Assembly (NCBI GenBank): GCA_963924555.1
Contig: OZ004588.1
Location: 1,736,001 to 1,800,000 of the forward strand
From: Crambe crambe
Lineage: Eukaryota; Porifera; Demospongiae; Poecilosclerida; Crambeidae
Reading direction: 5' to 3'
Length of the DNA stretch: 64,000 nucleotides
Made by a program: the position numbers and the translations under genes. Of this stretch, positions 23,101 to 35,100 are shown one piece after another; position 1 is the first letter of the stretch, and each line of letters opens with the position of its first letter. The notes below the pieces were generated by a model, which did no database searches, was not told the origin of the DNA, and saw only the letters and a list, made by a program, of their open reading frames with translations.

Positions 23101-26100
23101 AGGTCCATTGGCTGTAATAAATCTGTGGTATTAGCAGGCAACAAACAAACATGAATAGAATTCTCTTCAAGAATAGCATTAACACATGGAGTGATTTGAC
23201 CTTTAAAATTATCCATAATCACAAGGGCAGACTTGTCTTCCCCCAAATTGTCTCTTTGCTTTTCAACATATGGAATGATTATGGCTTTGATGTATTGAAA
23301 CATCGTTTCTTCATTTGACCAATGTTTGGGTGAATGTGTAATATCCCAGTCACTCGGAAATTAGAAATGGGGGTGTTGAATGGGGGTGACAACGGTTTGT
23401 CTTGACAGTGGAAGTGACATCATTTAGAAATTCAAATGTGAAAAATTGGCAACACTAAATTTGTTCTTTGTTGTGGTGGCTTTTCACTGGACAAATTTCA
23501 TCCACACAAGAAGTGAATTTGCCCATGGTCTGTAGCCACCAAACTCTTCTAACTTGAACTTGTCGTATGCCATCACAATACCTCGAGCAGCAGCAACAAC
23601 AATACATGCAGATACAACACCTCCAGCTTCTCTCAGTTTCAGCAAATATGCTTGCACAACCATTGTCATAGGGTGGAATGTCCCCCTCTTAGAATGACCC
23701 GGGGGTCATTTTACCCTAGGGTGAAGTGACCTGGGGTCACTCTAACCTAGGCTGGAATGACCCCCCTGGGTCACTCAGCCCTAGGGTATATTGACCCCTC
23801 TAGGATGTAGTGACCCCCTGGGTCACTTTGCCCTTTGGTATAATGACCTCTCCCTCCCCGTCTCTACATAGGATGTGGAATTAGACAATCAAATCAATTA
23901 CTTTGGTGAACATCAAAACCACTTGATACTTTATTTTTCTTCCATGCTGCTGTGACACATTGCTTATGAAATCACTGAATCTTGGCATGAGCTGCAACTG
24001 ATAATCAGTTACAAAAATCTCAAAGGTAATTGCTGCCAAACTTGAGCTTTTTTCTGGTTTTTCTGCTGTGGAAATGATGTCAGTGCCAATTTTCTAACAG
24101 TTGAAAAGATGCTTCCGAAACTTGTGTAATATATGCAACAGAGCAAACAATCACTGCATTACCCTGAATTTTTGTACATTGACGAAACATATATCCAGTG
24201 GAGTAGGAATAGGAAATTTATCTGGGGGAGGGGGGCAGGGACAATAATAAGTTAATCACAGTAATAGCAACAAAATTCAATCCTTCTGTCATTAAATTTC
24301 ATCAGATAACAGTCAGCAAGCAGCAGTGAAATTGCTGACATCACACTGCAATGATATGTAATTGCTTGGTGCTTGGTCTTACTTTCAATATACTGTTCAT
24401 ATTTTTTTTGGGGGGGGGGGGGGGCAGTGCCTCTCCATCTATAGTATTGGGGAGCAGTGGCCCCCCTGTCCCCCCTCTCCCCCCATTCCTACTCCACTGT
24501 CTGATATCATAAATATAGTCTCGCGGGCCAATCCTTTACCAAAATACACCTCCCGCCGCACTGATATCAACGGAAACTGTTGATATTAAATTAGCCAGGG
24601 GCTGCTAAAAAAACTGTAAAGAAATATTGTTCTGTGATCATGAAGTGCCGAATACTTATTAGAGCATGCGCAACTCACATATACACTTTACTTATGTGGG
24701 GGTCACTTGACCCTGAGGGGGGTCATTTAACCCTAGATTAGAGTGACCTCCGGGTCACTACACCCTAGGGTAGAATGACCGGGGGTCACTATACCCTCCG
24801 ACACCGTATCTAAATAGTCCCCCAGCAAAAGTGGCCTACCACGCTTTCTTTCAGGAAGCTCATCCACTCATTATCATCTATTTTCCGTTTCTCTCTCACA
24901 CTTTCAAGGTAGTCCTTGATCGAGATGGTACTACTGTTGATTTTCACCCTCAACTTTCAAGAGAAATGTGCAGCAGCTGCTGTAACTCCATGCTGACTGC
25001 ATATCTGCCCATATCAGCACAATCCTTAGGACTATAATAGAATTGTCATCTTTTTCCTAAGCTAGCTTAGCTACCTACGTAAGTATATACTTCATATATG
25101 GACCACGTTTTTTCTGTTTCTTAGCTTCAACCATCACTTTGTCCACTTCTTTATTAGCGAGCGCTACTGCCCTCAAGGTCATAATGTTGGATAAAGATCC
25201 ACTGGGGCTTGGAAGTCCATCCTTAGCCTTAAAATACTTCCGTAAAGACATGTCTCGAGTATGTCAGAGCCATGTGTTACCATAATTAAAATTTTCATAC
25301 AAATATAATTTCCGGTAAGTAGTTTTATTCAGACAATTTAATTTCGGAATACTTCCAACTTCCGAAAATATTTTAGTTTTGAATTTTTCTGGAACTACAG
25401 TAACTAGTATCAATACTCTAAGTGCTAAGTAGATTTATTCAGAACTATCTAGATCTTGGGGTTAGTAGGTGAATGCACTGCACATATAGAAAGAGAGCAA
25501 AGAGCATTATAGAAATGCGATAGTCACTGAAAGAACAACAAAGAGGTTCTATGTAACTGAAGTGTAATGTATGGAAATGAGTTGTCTCATGTATCCAGCC
25601 TCTTGATTGCAACACTGAGATCACTCGCATATGTTAGGAAAGGCTATCGTAGAGGTTTTGTCCCTAGGACCAGAAAGTGTGTGATTAAGCGAATTAGACT
25701 CTTGCTCTCTAATACAATTTCTTTCTTTTTTCTTGGCTAGCAATAGTCATGCAAAATGTTAAATTTTAATAATAAGGTCAGTCAGTCCTATTGAAGAGAA
25801 CTGCAAGAAATGTGAACAAACTACGTATAGTAGTAAGAGACTTGCTGTATTCTATATTCTGGGGGAAAGTTTAGTATTATTTTGGACAACATCTAGGGGA
25901 TGGAATTCCCCCTACACCTCCCCCCCCCCTTATGGTTAGTTAGACACAAGAATTAGGTTGTTTGAGGTTTCCATGCAATGGTTAACAGTGACTTCTAAAT
26001 GTTTGACCTCGTAACTTCCCCTCTGAGTGGAAAATCCTCTTATTTGTATGCTTTGGTACATTATGAAAGAGCCAACTTTGGAAAAGCTGGACCATCCATA

Positions 26101-29100
26101 GCTACTTTAATTAGGTATTGTGTCTGAGCTGAGCATTTGCATGTGATGATTATTTTACATATACACCATAGAATATGTGGTTCATGATTGGAAGACTGTC
26201 AGTTCAGCAGACTAGATCCACCCTTACATGCTCTTACCTGTACAGAAACTATTATGTGTGCCTATAATTGATTTTGTATTTGAAATCATTGAGTGGGAAA
26301 TGGGAGTGGTTATGGGAGGAGTATTTTAGTTCCTCCTCAAAGAAGAATCATATGCCTTCATTTTTTTTCTAGATTCACCTACTGAGCATACAAAGTCACA
26401 AAAATAGCATACAATATGAGTGCATAATTTGTTTACTGTGCAATGAAGACATGTGAACTTGACCAAACCCATTTTTTGCATGTTAGTGATGCAATTCTGC
26501 TATCAAGTGGATGGCTACACAAGACATGGAAGTGAGGGGATCATGGTTTTAGCCAAGTAGGACCCTCACCTCCTAAATAGCCTAATTGATCTCCTCCCAC
26601 ACTGATTATTAATTGTATTATCCTCAAACATATACACACCCACACACAAACATCCCAGTGCCTCACTCTCTATATGGAACCCTCCATGGTGCTTGACTAG
26701 TACTGTAAATTCTGTGGGTGTGTCTTATCTGAGGTAATAGAAGTGTTTGTGTCCTCCCCAGACCCCAGCTTCACCTCTCACAGTTTGCTTGCTGCTCTGG
26801 ACTCTGTGAGGGACTATCACTTGGATATTCTATTTGAGACACCATGGAAGAAGAGGAGGTCACATGATAAGAGTATTAAGTACTACATGGACACTCATCC
26901 AAACGCTGGATGGAATCACCTGGCTGGGAGACTTCTCTACCAGGAACAACAGACAGCTCTTAAAAAAGTGAAGGGGAATGTTACAGCTGATAAAGGTAGG
27001 TGTGTACATACTAAGTGAGGCAAGGGTGAATATAGTCATGTGATTGGTCAACAGTGGATACTCTTATGAATAAATAACTCTCCAAGTTCAGGACTATAAA
27101 TATTTTTTCTCACTAGAACACATTCCACCATATATCCATCACTACCAGAATGTCCACACTCTAAAATACACTTTTCCAAGTTAAGAACACGCTCCTTATA
27201 AAGCCAATATGTGGTAGTCCCAGGGTTTCATACAGCAGAGGGGGAAAGGGGAGAAACCCCCCTCTGATTAAAATTCCCCCTAAACAAATAATTACTTAAT
27301 GTGTCTTAAAAATAGTAATCCTGAAAAGGAAACTATCTTCCCTTCCACAGCTAATTGTACATGAAGTGGATTCATAATACAGTCACAACTTTGCTTTGAA
27401 TTTTAAGTGCACATGACAGTCGTAGAAAGTAATTAAAGTGGGTGTGGTTATGAAACCTGCCCAGTGTGTCTACCACAGTATGGAGGTCCCAATGTGTCCT
27501 CCACTATGTGGAGGTTCCAGTGTGTCCTCCACTATGTGGAGGTCCCAGTGTGTCCACCACTATGTGGAGGTCCCAGTGTGTCCACCACTATGTGGAGGTC
27601 CCAGTGTGTCCTCCACTATGTGGAGGTCCCAGTGTGTCCACCACTATGTGGAGGTCCCAGTGTGTCCACCACTATGTGGAGGTTCCAGTGTGTCCACCAC
27701 TATGTGGAGGTCCCAGTGTGTCCGCCACTATGTGGAGGTCCCAGTGTGTCCGCCACTATGTGGAGGTTCCAGTGTGTCCGCCACTATGTGGAGGTCCCAG
27801 TGTGTCCACCACTATGTGGAGGTTCCAGTGTGTCCACCACTATGTGGAGGTCCCAGTGTGTCCGCCACTATGTGGAGGTCCCAGTGTGTCCGCCACTATG
27901 TGGAGGTCCCAGTGTGTCCGCCACTATGTGGAGGTTCCAGTGTGTCCGCCACTATGTGGAGGTCCCAGTGTGTCCACAACTATGTGGAGGTCCCAGTGTG
28001 TCCGCCACTATGTGGAGGTCCCAGTGTGTCCACCACTATGTGGAGGTCCCAGTGTGTCCACCACTATGTGGAGGTCCCAGTGTGTCCACCACTATGTGGA
28101 GGTTCCAGTGTGTCCACCACTATGTGGAGGTTCCAGTGTGTCCACCACTATGTGGAGGTTCCAGTGTACTTGTATATAGCAGTGGAATTGATGTGTATGT
28201 GTTGTCTACTCATAATTATGTTCATTTGGAGGAAATGTGTTTAGGTTTTGAAAACTACATAAATGTGGTCTGTGGCATGTAGTGTTGTTGGTCAAATGTA
28301 AACAGTCTCTATGGCATGACATCTTGTAACTATACATTCCTATTTGAAATTAAGCATGCATACCATTGTGGATATCCCAGGGTTGCAATTGTAATGTGTA
28401 TAAGGAAGCTTTTGGGGGAGAGTTAGTACATAGGGGATGTCCCATTCAGCCAAGAAAATAAGCAATCAGGAAGTTACGCAATAGTAGTGTAGTGATCAAA
28501 ATAACAACCTGACACGACATTCTAATCAAGTATTTCAGGTACATGCATAACATCAGTAAAGGCATGTAGTCTTAGTGTTCACAATGTGTAGTCATCCTGA
28601 CCAAAGTGGACTTCAAATTTCAGCTCTACAATGCTATACATTCCTATTTGGCATGAACTTTCACATTCTCCCAGTCTAACATAATGTACTGTTGCCTCTG
28701 TATTACTTTTTTTCCTGATGCAGTGCATTGGTTTTCAGTAAATCTAACCAAAAGTTGTTTTTAGTGTTGATACAATATTGTAACAGTTCCCATTGGTTGG
28801 TTATTTCCACTAATTCATCAGTAAATTTTGAGAGAGGAAACCCTACTGTGATTACCCCTGTTAAAGCTGCTGAATTGAAGACAATTTATATATCTCAAAC
28901 TAAAGAACTCTATTCGTTGCTCGAGGTTGGGGCTATAACAGATGGTGACTTTCAAAAAGTATTTTAGAACTGATGGTTAAATTGTAAGGCTATGTTGCTT
29001 TTGATATTACCATACATTGTAATCTTAGCACCCACTAAGATTATGGAGCAAGCAATTGCTTAAATGGAAAGAATAAATTAGGGGTCTTAATTTGTTATGC

Positions 29101-32100
29101 ACTATTCTATTTAAGAACTGCTTTCTCGTGGTGGGTTTTACCCAAAACTGGCAAGATCTAGACTAGCTGTAATTTGAAATGATCCTGCAACTTCAGTCTG
29201 GTCATAATGCTACGTCAGAATATCAGTCTCTAAAAATATATTATTACATATAACCTGCATGTTTAATATAATTTACACAATCTAATGGAGTAATTGAAGC
29301 AAATGCTTCAGCGAATATGATTCTAGGTGTGTTTGTGGATTGATAACTTAGTTCATTATCTCTAAGATATGACTTCACTTGACTAAATGCTTCCTCAATG
29401 GGGTTCAAGTCAGGGGAGTAAGGTGGTAAAAATCATACTAAAGCACCAGTGGCTGAAATCAATTGAGTTACTGCTTCTACATGGTGGATAGATACATTAT
29501 CAAGTATGACTACAGAACAGGGATTGTCGCCACCATCGAATGGAAGTAGTATAGGAAGTAAGCACCGTTGTACAAAAATTCATGTAAAACATCCGAGTTC
29601 ACATTCCCCTCTGCAATATAAACATCTTCTATTCCCTGAAAAGTCAGTTTCCCTATGGCCGACAACCTCTTACCATATAAAGTAAATTTGTGGGAAACAG
29701 GTGTCATGCCTTGAAGACCATATCCATATTTACGTATTGTATTACGGTGGTTTGATCCTGTTTCATCAATGAAAATGAAAGTTTTGGTGTTAAATTCCAT
29801 TATTTCAGAGATATATTTTGCTCTCTGAATATCACACCTTTGTCTTGCTACTAGATGCATTTTCTGTCTTGTCATACCCAGTCTTTTGATGGTACGGCAA
29901 ATAGTAGCACAATCATACCGGGATCCTGTTATATGTAACAGCTTTTGTTGTATCTCACGAAGATACATGCTGGGTGTACTCAGCAGCGTCTCTAAAATGG
30001 TGATTTCCTCAAACTCACTTATTTGTGGTAATGGACCATGCCTTTGGCATTTAGGTGATACATCCTCAGTTGTATAAAAAAGATAGATGTATCTCTCAAT
30101 TGACCTGATGTTTACATACAGTTCCCTAGAAATCTCTTTTATTCTCTTCTTTTGTAGAAGATACTTCCAAATTATCCGCCATCTAAGGTCTTTTGAGTAT
30201 CCTTTTGGCATTTTGACTGCTTCTTGTACTGTACAGTAGTTATTTTGAATTTGAATTCTGAGCATGCTCACCTGTGTCTGCTAGCTAGATAGTACATACA
30301 GTGTACACAAGGGCTATGGTACTACTGAATTTCACTACACTATATATATTGGTGTCTTAAAATTCATTCTTGTTTGCAGTTAAAATTTGCTACTGAATGG
30401 AATGGGAATTTCTGCAAAGTGCAGATTTTAGCTGCCGAAACCAAATCATCCACTACAAGTAGAAGTCCTGGGTTCCTGGGTTAGAAGTCCTGAGAACATA
30501 GTTTCTTACAATTATATGATGTAAATCTGGGCCATGGGGACCATGATAATTTTAGTAATTATTAAACAAGTTCAACATAAAATTATAACCATGATTATGC
30601 ATGAGATTCACATTCTATTCAGCTTACTACATTGTTGATTTAGTTGTCACAACTTTTGTATTAGCATTTTGCAATGTGACAAGCAACTTGCAAAACTCTG
30701 CATGTGTTGTCTACTCATAATTATGTTCATTTGGAGGAAATGTGTTTAAGTTTTGAGAACTACATAAATGTGGTCTGTGGCATGTAGTGTTGTAGGTCAA
30801 ATGTAAACAGTCTCTATGGCATGACATCTTGTAACTATACATTCCTATTTGACATTAAGCATGCGTGCCATTGTGGATATCCCAGGGTTCCAATTGTAAT
30901 GTGATCTTAGGCTTTTGGGGAAGAGTTAGTACGTAGGGGATGTTCCATTCAGCCAAGAAAATAAGCAATCAGGAAGTTACGCAATAGTAGTGTAGTGATC
31001 AAAATAACAACCTGACACAACATTCTAATCAAGTATATCAGGTACATGCATAACACCAGTAAAGGCATGTAGTCTTAGTGTTCACAATACGTAGTCATCC
31101 TGAAGAAAATCTAACCAAAGTGGACTATATTAATATGCCCAAATTTCAGCTCTCGAATGCTATACATTCCTATTTGACATGAACTTTCACATTCTCCCAG
31201 TCTAACATAATGTACTGTTGCCTCTGTATTACTTTTTTTCCCAATGCAGTGCATTGGTTTTCAGTAAATCTAACCAAAAGTTGTTTTTAGTGTTGATACA
31301 ATATTGTAACAGTTCCCATTGCTGACTGGTTGGTTATTTCCACTAATATTTTTAAAGTACTACTTACCTGATGACTATCCATTAACTTTCACACGTGAAA
31401 TATACCACAATACAATTTAGTAAGCAACCACAAAATTAAGCGAGTGATTGTTCCAGGAAATTCCGTATACTATTCCGTGTTCGCTGACATTTCACATCCA
31501 TTTGGAGTATCTATATTATCTATGGCCTATGCAAAAGGCTGTAGAAAACAATCTAGCTCAATTACAATTGGAGCATGTGCATTATACGTATGACACCATA
31601 CGTACGCCTGGGGCATTTTGTATTGTAGACATATATATATTACAATTTCAATGAGTCATGACCTGAGAGTCAGCTCGCTCGCTCTACTCACTCACTTAAT
31701 TAAGATATCTGTAATTTAGGTCCTCATTTATAGGAATTGTGTAATCTGTACGGCATATCTGATTATTGTATATAACCACATGAATTCTTTTGCCAACGGA
31801 TACAGTTGTTAGTACAACTGATAGTAATTTTGTTTGAGTGATTTTAGTCCACTGAGGTCCCAGTGTACTTTTAAATAGCAGTGGAATTAATGTGTATTAC
31901 ACAGAAATTACTTTTTGTGCTCTGTGTTGTTTCCTGCCCATATATTAGCTAGCATATATTCATTTGTTAGACAATAACATGAATAATTCCCTTTGATATA
32001 ATGAGGTAACTATATCATGTAGTAACCACTTGTTCGGCATACAATTGATCAGGTATCTAAGTGTCTACTTAGAGACCAACTTAGAAACCTGTGATTGTCA

Positions 32101-35100
32101 TCAGACTATATATACACAGTTTATACTACTGTCTAAGTCATTAGATCACTCCAGTGAGTGACTACTTGGTTTAAAATAGACACTTTGGCTCTGCCTCAGT
32201 ATCTATTGTAAACCTTGTAATCACTCACTGTCATGATCTAACCTATACATGAGGAAAATGTTGATGACTATCATAAATACCGTAGATTGTCAGTGGTATC
32301 TTGTGTGGTTGGTCAGGTATAAACAATCTCTATGGCATATATCTGTTAGTTCTGACTTGATCCATCGTATTGCTATTGGTCAAGAATATCTAGGCATGTG
32401 TGCTTTAATTTTCATTTCATAGTTTCTTTGTTTTCATATGATTTCCTTGTTTGGATGACTATTTCACCTTTTTGTATTCAATGAAGATACCTGATGGAGG
32501 TTTTAATATATGGGAATTGTGATATTTTGAACATCCAAATAGCAATTATTAAAGGGGGTGGTTAGATTGTTCCTATCTGTTTCATTAAAGTGGCATAAGC
32601 TTCTCTATAGTCATGGCTATGAGATACTGTACATGGAAATGATACATACCTACATCAAGGTCAGAGCATGAGGGTCAAAGGTCGGATATCTAATATTGGT
32701 GGCAATCTTCAAACTATAGGAGTTTAGTTTTTTTTCTTTTCTTTTTGTGTATTTGTGTAAGAATATTATTAAAGGGGTCATATCTATCACTCCATTGATT
32801 CTTTTGCCAACAGATACAGTTCTTAGTACAACTGATTTTTTTCGGAGGGTTTTTTGTGTTTTTTCTATTTTACACTTAAGTCCAATTATGCACTCCTTGT
32901 TGAGTGTACATATGGCTAGAGGGTGTGAATCAGGATAGGTAAGGTTGTGCATCAGTGTGTGTGTGTGTGTGTGGGGGGGGGGGGTAACAGCTGAAAGTTT
33001 ATGGAAGGCATTATTATTATTATTGAAATGTGCAACACAAGTCTTTTTATGTCAAAGCAATTCCCACTATATACAGTACCTGTCATTCATCTCTTGATGT
33101 TAACACTAAGTGCATGCATACACCTCATATTGTCTTTAGAGCATAAACTATAGTTGACTGGAGTAATACATGCTCATACTATTTCCATTTGTTCCTGTTA
33201 CTTGTTGAATGGACTTGTTTTTGTTGCTCAGCTCATGTTTTATTCTCTATGTTCTCTCCCACAGACCCCTCCCTCACCCTCACTAATCTCACTCAGCTGC
33301 TGGAGGATGTGGGGAATTTGTCTAATGTGCCTAATGATCTAGACATCCCCCGCTCAGTATATGGTAGTATTACAGCACAACAGTCCAGTGGGTCTGAATG
33401 TAGGAAGGCTTGTTGGGAGTGGTACCTGAACAACCACCCATGCCCTTCATGGCGTCACATTGCTAATGCTCTGTATAAGAATAATATGTATAGTAGGGTG
33501 CATGGAGTGCTAGAAGTGTTGAAGAGTCGCTACCTTAAAGGTGAGTCTGGTTCTCTGTGATGATTACTGGAATGGTTGATTTGCATGTGTCCTGTCCCCA
33601 ACTATGTAAAAACATCATCCTATATGCCACTGTTATTAATTAAATTTGTTCTCTCATAATCGATTGTTGTTGTTATTGTTGTTGTGATTGTTGTTATTTT
33701 TGTTTGTTTTAATTAATTGGGTAGATGATATGAATATCGTGTATTAGTCATCTGCTATGGAGTACTGGCAGGAAGTTACATATATAATACAATACTCTTT
33801 TGCCAGAAATATTATTAATTCAGTGTATTTTCTGCTGGTATTTAAGCCACTCTGTTCTTAAGAAAGGAACCATTTGTAGTAGAAAATGGTAGTTCTTATG
33901 AAGAGATGCAGTCTTGCTGATATAGCTACTTACATTCAAGAATGAGCCTTCAACAAGAAAACAGTGTTCTAGCATACTCCAGTGACAGTTGATAAAATTC
34001 TTTCTCTGTGTACCTATCTCAGTTTTATAGGCAGAGCTGTAACAAGTACAGCTTGGACATGAAGCTGGTTGCCAAAATTTGTCAGCTGATTCAACCTGTG
34101 CTTAATTGCTTCAACCAGTTAGCAGACATTGAGGTTGTAGTGTATACTTCAGCTTCAAGGTTGGATAAGCAGTGCTTCTACATAGCAGAGGGTCATCACG
34201 GGCTCTAACTGAGCTACATTAAATATCTTTACATACTAAGTGCTTAATGTGAGACGAACGGTCATTTTCCGAGGGCCATATTTTTTGTATGTTGTCCCAA
34301 CAAGAATGGATTAACCAATCTACATGAGGTCTTTACCATATGCAGGGTAACTTACCATGACAGTAGCAATAAATTTGAAGGCTCTCAATATACTGCTCTG
34401 AAAGCCTTGCAAATCGGCAGAAAACAGCTATTGGGCCTCTGAATACCTTCTTATCAGACTATGCAGATTAACTCATTAACAGCATTACATAACCACATAC
34501 CTCAATATCTACAAACACATTACAAGCATGCATAACACTTTTGCAAGCTATTTGAAATAGGATTACAAGAAGATATGAAGACAACAAGATGTAGTCTAGG
34601 TGAATCTGGTTCTCTGTGATGATTACTGGAATTATTGATTTGCATGTGAGCCTCCCCAAGGAAGTGTTATTAAAGAAAGTTTAAATTGGTTCTCGATTAT
34701 CGTTATTATTGTTGTTGTTATTATTGTTATTGTGATTGTTGTTGTTAATATTTGTTTTGATTCATGGGGTAAGTTGTATGAATGTCATATATATTTGACA
34801 TCTGCTATGGCTAGAATACTGAAGAACTTTTGCTGTTTTGCTACAACAAAAATTAATGACCAATTTCCTATGGCCATAAACCAAGGATTTGCTAAATTCA
34901 TGAATGATTTGCTAAATTCATAAATTCATGAAGAATTCTGAGGCCGATCTATTTATAATCCAGCTAAGCCTAAAATCTTGATAGCTTTACTATCTAACGA
35001 TAGGCAGCTCCGATACTATCTGCTGCTAGGCTAGCAAAGCGTAGTAACACTCGAATTCAGTGGCAGCTCAATGCCTCTTCTCTTTGTTAGGCCTGGTTGG

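Larger units (their letters stand above)
22816..25251 (-). pseudogene. Pogo-like transposase, decayed
   Basis: Reading from 25251 down: MSLRKYFKAKDGLPSPSGS and LANKEVDKVMVEAKKQKKRG form the N-terminus. A short intron-like gap (about 25073-25030, GTAGGT...TATAG) is followed by CADMGRYAV and HGVTAAAAHFSRKL (helix-turn-helix region), ending GRPLLLGDYLD near 24810. The frame resumes after the inserted element with VVQAYLLKLREAGGVVSA (about 23660) to MKFVQ. The segment that should hold the first catalytic Asp is missing through an internal deletion near 23400. Then come SPKHWSNEETMFQYIKA, VIMDNFKGQ (second Asp) and LLPANTTDLLQPMDLSVNK (third Asp). A frameshift near 23035 precedes the tail, with its stop at 22816-22818. 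Not functional. Confidence 0.8.
21807..25400 (-). mobile_element. Pogo-like DNA transposon, decayed, with nested insertions
   Basis: The ends CTGTAGTTCCAGAAA (left) and its complement (right, ending GGAACTACAG) are inverted, with TA on both sides (21805-21806, 25401-25402), as expected for Tc1/mariner/pogo elements. The transposase relic runs on the minus strand, and a HIRAN-like relic runs on the plus strand between the same ends. Another element (23670-24797) splits the transposase. It sits in intron 2 on the strand opposite to the host gene. Confidence 0.82.

Noticed and set aside
27478-28162. CRISPR-like array of short palindromic repeats
   Set aside because: Units are directly adjacent with no unique spacers, and the context is eukaryotic intron. 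It is a minisatellite.
27438-28282. Three long overlapping frames encoding a Cys-rich repeat protein
   Set aside because: All three frames are open because the 28-bp unit lacks stops in every phase. There is no start context, domain or flanking splice logic.
29886-30077. Plus-strand frame inside the transposase relic
   Set aside because: Antisense shadow of the minus-strand transposase.
28190-31350. LTR-type element suggested by 615-bp direct repeats
   Set aside because: No TG...CA ends, no primer-binding or polypurine sites, and no gag- or pol-like sequence inside. The interior holds a cut-and-paste DNA transposase relic.
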